Positions 23,361 to 27,044 of a DNA stretch of 27,044 bases are shown in pieces. The position numbers and the translations under genes are program-made. The notes under the pieces are model-generated. The model was not told the DNA's origin and did no database searches. It saw nothing but the letters and a program-made list of their open reading frames with translations. This DNA comes from a virus, in IMG/VR virus record IMGVR_UViG_3300012950_000020, positions 1 to 27,044 of that record; one strand, 5' to 3'. Each line of letters starts with the position of its first letter. Positions within the stretch are counted from its first letter, which is position 1.

Positions 23361-23999
23361 GTGCCTTCTATTGTTTCAGCTATTCCAAATTTATATTCTG
23401 AAGAAACTCACAAGAATATTATTGACTTCATAGATAATGAAGTATTTGATTACACGCCGACACGGGCTAAGGATCATTGCAACAGACATATATGGAATGA
23501 TTTAGATTTTTTCAAGGAAGAACATCATCGTTTATCTTCACTTGTGTCTAAAGTTTTCGAAGAACCTGTTGTCCCTACTTACACCTGTCTTTCACTGTAC
23601 GACGAAACTATAGGAATTTTGCCCCCTCACATAGATCGTCCACGTTGCAGGTACACGCTTTCTTATATGATTCGTTGTTCCGATATTCCTTTTTGGCCTA
23701 TATATGTTGCTAAAAAAGAACTTTCTGACCAAGAATATTCCGTAGCTTTTGATGACACTCCCAAAATTGTCACAAATGGACTAGCCGTAACGAGTGAAGA
23801 AGAGGAATATATTAAAAACTCTACCGAGTGGGCAAAAATAGATCATTCACCTAACTCTGCAGCTTTTTTTTCTGGCACCCATAGGTGGCATTATCGAGAT
23901 GAAATCCCCAAAGGATCAGCGCAAATAGTGCTTTTTCATTATCTTCCTTTACACCCAGATAGACCCAGACCCGAAACGGACAAACCTCCACTGGTATAA
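23361..23999 (+). CDS. 2-oxoglutarate/Fe(II) oxygenase-like protein
   Basis: A 212-residue protein starting at GTG 23361; no other in-frame start is near. The double-stranded beta-helix motif is visible: H90-I-D92 in PPHIDRPRCRYTLSYMI, and the distal part NSAAFFSGTHRWHYRDEI followed by AQIVLFHYLP, giving the second His (H174 or H177) and an Arg (R179) for 2-oxoglutarate. The N-terminus looks like prolyl-hydroxylase-type proteins (FIDNEVFDYTPTRAKDHCNR, HIWNDLDFF). Such enzymes hydroxylate protein side chains, small molecules or bases. It lies between fibre-related and holin genes, so it could act on a tail protein or on host metabolism. Substrate unknown. Confidence 0.72.
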   Translation: MPSIVSAIPNLYSEETHKNIIDFIDNEVFDYTPTRAKDHCNRHIWNDLDFFKEEHHRLSSLVSKVFEEPVVPTYTCLSLYDETIGILPPHIDRPRCRYTLSYMIRCSDIPFWPIYVAKKELSDQEYSVAFDDTPKIVTNGLAVTSEEEEYIKNSTEWAKIDHSPNSAAFFSGTHRWHYRDEIPKGSAQIVLFHYLPLHPDRPRPETDKPPLV

Positions 24000-24000
24000 T
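23992..24000 (+). promoter_or_regulatory. Extended -10 promoter for the holin
   Basis: TGGTATAAT is a consensus extended -10 element, overlapping the stop codon (23997-23999) of the oxygenase gene. No -35 is apparent, as allowed for extended -10 sites. Transcription would begin near 24007, giving a leader of about 33 bases before the holin ATG at 24040, with AGGAGG just upstream of it. Confidence 0.5.
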
Positions 24001-24039
24001 GAGTAAGGACCACTAACTGCAAACCTAGGAGGTTTTCTT

Positions 24040-24255
24040 ATGAGTATGTCCTTTATAAAAGATACAATTGAGCGCGCTGGGCGTACATTCATCCAAGCTT
24101 ATTTGGGTGTTTGGATGGCTACAGGTGCCGATTGGGATGGGCTTGGAAGTATGGATAACGTCAAAGCTGGCGTTGTCGCTGTCTGCCTATCCATCGCTAT
24201 GGCGATGGGCTTAAAGAATGTTGGACCTAACAAAGATTCAGCATCTGTTGGCTAA
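24040..24255 (+). CDS. Holin, r1t type
   Basis: A 71-residue protein with a strong AGGAGG site. The start MSMSFIKDTIERAGRTFIQA with a first membrane segment (YLGVWMATG), a short loop DWDGLGSMDNVK and a second hydrophobic segment AGVVAVCLSIAMAMGL is the plan of r1t-like phage holins, frequent in actinophages. The protein would permeabilise the host membrane at lysis. No endolysin gene is in the window, so it must lie elsewhere. It may have its own promoter (23992-24000). Confidence 0.83.
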   Translation: MSMSFIKDTIERAGRTFIQAYLGVWMATGADWDGLGSMDNVKAGVVAVCLSIAMAMGLKNVGPNKDSASVG

Positions 24256-24326
24256 ATATAAGGCGTAAACTCCCCGATATAAGGCGTCCTGATACTCTAC
24301 AATGAATAGAGTATAAGGAGCGCTTG
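24256..24326 (+). promoter_or_regulatory. Regulatory gap with direct repeat and hairpin
   Basis: ATATAAGGCGT occurs at 24256-24266 and 24277-24287, offset by 21 bases, two helical turns. Next come a -10-like TACAAT (24298-24303) and a perfect 8-bp stem ATACTCTA (24292-24299) / TAGAGTAT (24307-24314) with a 7-base loop enclosing most of it. GGAG at 24317-24320 is the ribosome-binding site of the next gene. A regulated promoter or operator is the simplest reading. Confidence 0.45.
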
Positions 24327-24704
24327 ATGATCGCTGGAATTTACAATTTAACATGCGAACAGGGTGCTGACTTTTTACGGTCTATCATCCTTAAGTATCC
24401 AGACGCAAACGATCCCACTGGTTCGACGTATTTGAACTTTGATCTGGCTGGTTATACGGCCCGTATGCAAGTACGTCGGACTGTGGAGTCGTCTTCGACG
24501 ATGATTTCTCTGACTACCGAGAACAATGGTATTACCATTGAACCGGCTACAACAAAGGGAGAAATTAGACTAATTATGTCAGCAGCAGATACAGCAGCTT
24601 TAGATTCTAACGGTGTTTATGATCTCGAAATTATTTCGGGTTCTGGCACCGTTTCTCGTGTTATACAGGGGTCTTTCACGCTTGACCTAGAGGTCACGCG
24701 ATGA
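24327..24704 (+). CDS. Fibre-region beta-sandwich protein
   Basis: A 125-residue protein, start ATG 24327 preferred over TTG 24324 since GGAG is 6 bases upstream. The opening MIAGIYNLTCEQGADFLRSI, the centre LAGYTARMQVRRTVESSSTM, GITIEPATTKGEIRLIMSAA, and an end LEIISGSGTVSRVIQGSFTL occur, as far as I recall, in many marine and actinobacterial phages next to fibre genes. It is probably an all-beta structural domain. It is ATGA-coupled to the next gene (24701-24704). Exact role unknown. Confidence 0.7.
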   Translation: MIAGIYNLTCEQGADFLRSIILKYPDANDPTGSTYLNFDLAGYTARMQVRRTVESSSTMISLTTENNGITIEPATTKGEIRLIMSAADTAALDSNGVYDLEIISGSGTVSRVIQGSFTLDLEVTR

Positions 24705-25006
24705 CTACCCCAAACCAAGTACTCGTTTACGAAGATGCCCGTAATCAAGTCAGTGTGACAGAAGAGGCCCCAACTCAAATTGTTGTTCAGTTGGGTTTAG
24801 CACAATCTTTCACAAGTCGCTATGTTCATACACAGTCTAGTGCTGCTACTTCTTGGACTGTTTCTCACCCTTTAGGTGGGCGACCTCAAGTAACAGTAGT
24901 AGATACTTCTGATACGACAGTAATAGGTGATGTAATATATAACAGCGACACTCAAATAACGATCTCGTTCACAGCGGCCTTTGCTGGGAACGCATATCTC
25001 ACTTGA
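24701..25006 (+). CDS. Small beta-domain tail protein
   Basis: A 101-residue protein. The N-terminus is plain (NQVLVYEDARNQVSVTEEAP). From about residue 40 there is a beta domain with VHTQSSAATSWTVSHPLGGR, PQVTVVDTSDTTVIGDVIYN, TQITISFTAAFAGNAYLT. The same domain type ends the following fibre protein (FALVHNYGTRAVTVQVYD and VTVSFATAPSASAYV), so the two probably share a structural role, such as a fibre joint. Confidence 0.7.
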   Translation: MTTPNQVLVYEDARNQVSVTEEAPTQIVVQLGLAQSFTSRYVHTQSSAATSWTVSHPLGGRPQVTVVDTSDTTVIGDVIYNSDTQITISFTAAFAGNAYLT

Positions 25007-25020
25007 TAGGTAGGTAGGGG

Positions 25021-26283
25021 ATGGCGACAAAATTCGTTACAAATCTTGATTTAAATCAAAACCAGCTGCTCAATGGGCAGTTCGAATCACTGGCTTCCGA
25101 TCCAGGCTCTGGAAACTTTGAGGGTCGGCTCATATACAACAGTACCGAAAAGGTACTTAAGTACTACACGGGTTCAGCGTGGCGTAAAGCATTACACACT
25201 GCAAGTTCTGACACTAATGCTCTAACAGTTAGTGAATCCAATGGAACTGTCACTTTTGCTATTGCTAACTCTGTTGCAGGTGGGGATGCTGGTCTTTTAG
25301 AAGGTAGTGACAAAACTAAACTAGACAACGCTACAAGCACTAACACCAACTCAACTCTTGCCCTTCGTGATGGAAGTGGTCGTTTACAGGTTTCAACTCC
25401 TGCCGCTGATTTGGATGCTGCTAACAAAGCGTATGTTGATGCTGCTAGAACTGGTCTTGATGTAAAGGCATCTGTTCGAGCCGCTTCTACTGCCGCCCTC
25501 ACTCTTGCGAGTGGTGTCGAAAATGGTGACACCCTCGATGGTGTGACATTGGCCACAGGCGACAGGATCTTAATCAAGAACCAAAGTTCCGGTGCAGAAA
25601 ACGGTATCTATATAGTTGCCGCTTCAGGTGCGCCAAGCAGGGCAACTGACGCAGACGCCAACACGGAGATGACACCGGGAATGTTCACCTTCGTAGAAGA
25701 AGGTACAACGAACGCTGATTCCGGTTGGGTAATGACTAACGATGGTGCAATCACCGTCGGCACAACTGCTCTCACCTTCGCTCTTTTCTCAGTCGCTGGC
25801 ACAATCTTTGCCGGTGACGGCCTCAGTAAGACCGGCGACGTACTTAATGTCAACGTCAAATCTGATGGTGGTTTGCAAATCACCAGTGATGATGTCGAAA
25901 TTAAACTCGATTCCGGCACCAATGGTCTTGAGACAACCTCTAGTGGTCTTGCTCTTACAACTGTTGAAATCACTGAAGGTGGTACAAATGCAGCCACTGC
26001 AGCCGCTGCTCGTGACAACCTTGCAGAAACTTCAGCTTCAGGTCTTACAGTTTCCACACCAACCCTTTCCCGTGTCGCTAGTCAGACAATCGGTGATGGA
26101 AGTGCCACAAGTTTTGCTTTAGTCCACAATTATGGAACCCGAGCCGTAACGGTTCAGGTTTATGACGCAGCGTCTTATGACACTGTGATTGCTGATGTTG
26201 TCCGAACAGACACAAACACAGTCACTGTTTCATTTGCTACTGCGCCTTCTGCCAGCGCTTATGTCGCTGTAATTACAGGCTAG
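25021..26283 (+). CDS. Tail fibre protein
   Basis: A 420-residue protein with AGGTAGGGG just upstream. The opening MATKFVTNLDLNQNQLLNGQ, a fibre repeat GSGRLQVSTPAADLDAANKAYVD region, the domain GVTLATGDRILIKNQSSGAE NGIYIV, alternating shaft segments (LSKTGDVLNVNVKSDGGLQI), and the phage-fibre repeat GGTNAATAAAARDNLAE are typical of trimeric fibres. The last 70 residues repeat the beta domain of the preceding gene. It is a candidate for receptor binding or a shaft that carries the next proteins. Ser/Thr/Ala-rich low-complexity codons explain long antisense frames here. Confidence 0.85.
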   Translation: MATKFVTNLDLNQNQLLNGQFESLASDPGSGNFEGRLIYNSTEKVLKYYTGSAWRKALHTASSDTNALTVSESNGTVTFAIANSVAGGDAGLLEGSDKTKLDNATSTNTNSTLALRDGSGRLQVSTPAADLDAANKAYVDAARTGLDVKASVRAASTAALTLASGVENGDTLDGVTLATGDRILIKNQSSGAENGIYIVAASGAPSRATDADANTEMTPGMFTFVEEGTTNADSGWVMTNDGAITVGTTALTFALFSVAGTIFAGDGLSKTGDVLNVNVKSDGGLQITSDDVEIKLDSGTNGLETTSSGLALTTVEITEGGTNAATAAAARDNLAETSASGLTVSTPTLSRVASQTIGDGSATSFALVHNYGTRAVTVQVYDAASYDTVIADVVRTDTNTVTVSFATAPSASAYVAVITG

Positions 26284-26300
26284 AAATAATAAATTCCCAA

Positions 26301-26316
26301 ATGCTCTGAGGGGCAT
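26301..26316 (+). other. Small stem-loop between fibre genes
   Basis: ATGCTC and GGGCAT around loop TGAG form a 6-bp stem with one G-U pair. No U-run follows, so it is not a normal terminator. It lies just before the ribosome-binding region of the next gene. Confidence 0.3.
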
Positions 26317-26329
26317 CTAACGGAAAGGC

Positions 26330-26782
26330 ATGGTTGAGGCCGTGGCTCAGAAATTCAAAACTGGTTTAACCCTTGAAGAATTAGCTTCAGCATCATCGCA
26401 AGCTATAGGGATAAAAGTAGATGGCGATTCTGATCCACGAATCAAACTTGATGCCGGTGGAAAAATCACTTGGGGTAGCGGATCTGCTGCCGGTGATGCA
26501 ACTCTTTACCGTTCTGCTGCAAATACGATTAAAACGGATGACACTTTCGAAGCAGCCGGTGGAATAATCACTTTAACCACAGATGGTGAACCCAGCGCGT
26601 CATTACCTAATGGCGCTTTTGCTGTTGACACCACTAACCATCTTTTTTATTTTCGTTCTGATTCGACTTGGACTCAAGTTTCAAGTGGCGGCGATGGATA
26701 TCAAATTAATCTTGAAGGTGGAGCACCAGACACCACTGACTACGCGACGGCTTCTAGCCCTGTAGATGGAGGAACTCCGTAA
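26330..26782 (+). CDS. Fibre or fibre-tip protein
   Basis: A 150-residue protein. ATG 26330 has a close GGAAAGG; GTG 26342 (starting MAQKFKTGLTLEELAS) is an alternative. The first part is a fibre-like opening; the middle is beta-rich: IKVDGDSDPRIKLDAGGKIT, DATLYRSAANTIKTDDTFEA, ending in PNGAFAVDTTNHLFYFRSDS TWTQVSSGG, a structure seen at the ends of phage fibre modules. It has a Gly/Thr tail. Its stop overlaps a possible small ORF (TAATG). Specific role not known. Confidence 0.68.
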   Translation: MVEAVAQKFKTGLTLEELASASSQAIGIKVDGDSDPRIKLDAGGKITWGSGSAAGDATLYRSAANTIKTDDTFEAAGGIITLTTDGEPSASLPNGAFAVDTTNHLFYFRSDSTWTQVSSGGDGYQINLEGGAPDTTDYATASSPVDGGTP

Positions 26783-26895
26783 TGACTTCGCTTGCTTCTC
26801 AGAGGCTCTCAGAGGCTCCTACGGCGCTCTCAGGGGCTTCTAGGGTTAATAACGTACAATCAGTAGTGGGTATTCAAGTCCACGAGTATAACTAG
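26782..26895 (+). CDS. Possible small ORF, 37 residues
   Basis: ATG 26782 forms a TAATG overlap with the previous stop and has GGAGG at 26768-26772, 9 bases upstream, so translation is possible. The product MTSLASQRLSEAPTALSGAS plus 17 further residues resembles no known protein and is partly encoded by short DNA repeats. The alternative is a non-coding regulatory stretch. Low confidence. Confidence 0.35.
   Translation: MTSLASQRLSEAPTALSGASRVNNVQSVVGIQVHEYN
26798..26838 (+). repeat. Three CTCAGRGGCT repeats, helically phased
   Basis: CTCAGAGGCT is at 26798-26807 and 26808-26817 (tandem) and CTCAGGGGCT at 26829-26838. Start spacing of 10 and 21 bases puts all three on the same face of the helix. 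They lie upstream of TACAAT (26855-26860) and the last fibre gene, so may bind a regulator. Confidence 0.5.
26854..26863 (+). promoter_or_regulatory. -10-like element before the last fibre gene
   Basis: GTACAATCAG is identical to 8971-8980, where it has a leaderless layout. Here transcription would start near 26867 with a leader of about 56 bases, including AGGTAGG at 26911-26917. A -35 box is not visible. Confidence 0.35.
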
Positions 26896-26922
26896 AGTAA
26901 AATCGTACAGAGGTAGGAATAC

Positions 26923-27044
26923 ATGGCCGTACAAATTCAAATAAGACGAGGAACAGCAAGTCTTTGGACTTCTACTAACCCGACAATTGCTGCGGGCGAA
27001 TTCGGTTATGAAACCGATACAGGAAAACTAAAGATTGGTGATGG
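26923..27044 (+). CDS. Tail fibre / receptor-binding protein, N-terminus (partial)
   Basis: ATG 26923 has AGGTAGG 5 bases upstream and the frame is open to the window end (40 residues). The start MAVQIQIRRGTASLWTSTNP followed by TIAAGEFGYETDTGKLKIGDG is the common N-terminal attachment module of phage fibre and hyaluronidase-like proteins (RRGT..W....P.L..GE.G.ET.T..KIGDG). The main body is outside the window, so enzyme or receptor function cannot be judged. Confidence 0.8.
   Translation, partial: MAVQIQIRRGTASLWTSTNPTIAAGEFGYETDTGKLKIGD

Noticed and set aside
25164-26057. Long antisense frames (137 and 149 codons) opposite the fibre gene
   Set aside because: They come from biased Ala/Ser/Thr codons of the fibre gene, have no ribosome-binding sites and look like low-complexity shadow translations.
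25742-26122. 126-codon + strand frame inside the fibre gene
   Set aside because: Entirely within the fibre coding region in another frame, repetitive Gln/Leu/Val content, no ribosome-binding site.
26923-27044. Diversity-generating retroelement target
   Set aside because: No template-like repeat or reverse transcriptase is visible, and the variable end of the fibre is outside the window.

Overview
The window is one uninterrupted stretch of a tailed-phage genome. Every supported gene is on the + strand, and genes are packed with ATGA/TAATG overlaps or short gaps. A tail sheath, tail tube, split tail-assembly chaperone, 1262-residue tape measure and a gp25/J-type baseplate set make it a myovirus (contractile tail). 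Base composition looks moderate (roughly mid-40s % GC by eye, not counted). An r1t-type holin, an actinophage-style chaperone and tape-measure C-terminus, and one gene whose -10-like box sits 6 nt before its ATG (a leaderless-mRNA layout common in Actinobacteria) suggest a phage of a lower-GC, perhaps aquatic, actinobacterium. The host is inference. No integrase, repressor, tRNA, rRNA, insertion sequence or CRISPR array was seen, and no gene-free stretch exceeds 300 bases.

Layout. (1) 1-138: C-terminal end of the large terminase. (2) 177-4192: recombination/DNA-processing block with a Rad52-type annealing protein, a Cas4/RecB-like Fe-S nuclease, an HNH nuclease, a RuvC-like resolvase and small accessory proteins. 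(3) 4189-6643: three ATGA-coupled genes, ParB-like / PP-loop (IbrA-like, 'PAPS reductase' fold) / ParB-like. (4) 6644-9337: a probable promoter region, a 57-residue protein with 20 arginines, then head-tail connector, virion morphogenesis (gpG-like) and tail-completion candidates, a small zinc-ribbon-like protein and a protein with an Asp-rich, Ca-loop-like end. (5) 9481-12259: sheath, tube and the tail-assembly chaperone pair joined by a likely -1 ribosomal frameshift. (6) 12313-23039: tape measure and baseplate, including a spike with an S74 self-cleaving chaperone domain, and two neighbouring baseplate proteins that carry the same 73-residue inserted domain. (7) 23053-27044: small tail proteins, a 2-oxoglutarate/Fe(II) oxygenase-like protein, a holin, and a run of fibre proteins, the last cut by the window edge.

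How it fits together. The recombination genes would process and join phage DNA ends for concatemer formation and packaging by the terminase. The structural block follows the usual connector, sheath/tube, tape measure, hub, spike, wedge, fibre order of contractile tails. Portal, protease and major capsid genes are not between the terminase and the connector, so they must lie outside this window. The parts most worth attention are the ParB/IbrA-like/ParB cassette, the shared inserted domain in two baseplate proteins, the S74-tipped spike, the Arg-rich peptide and the oxygenase within the tail/lysis region.
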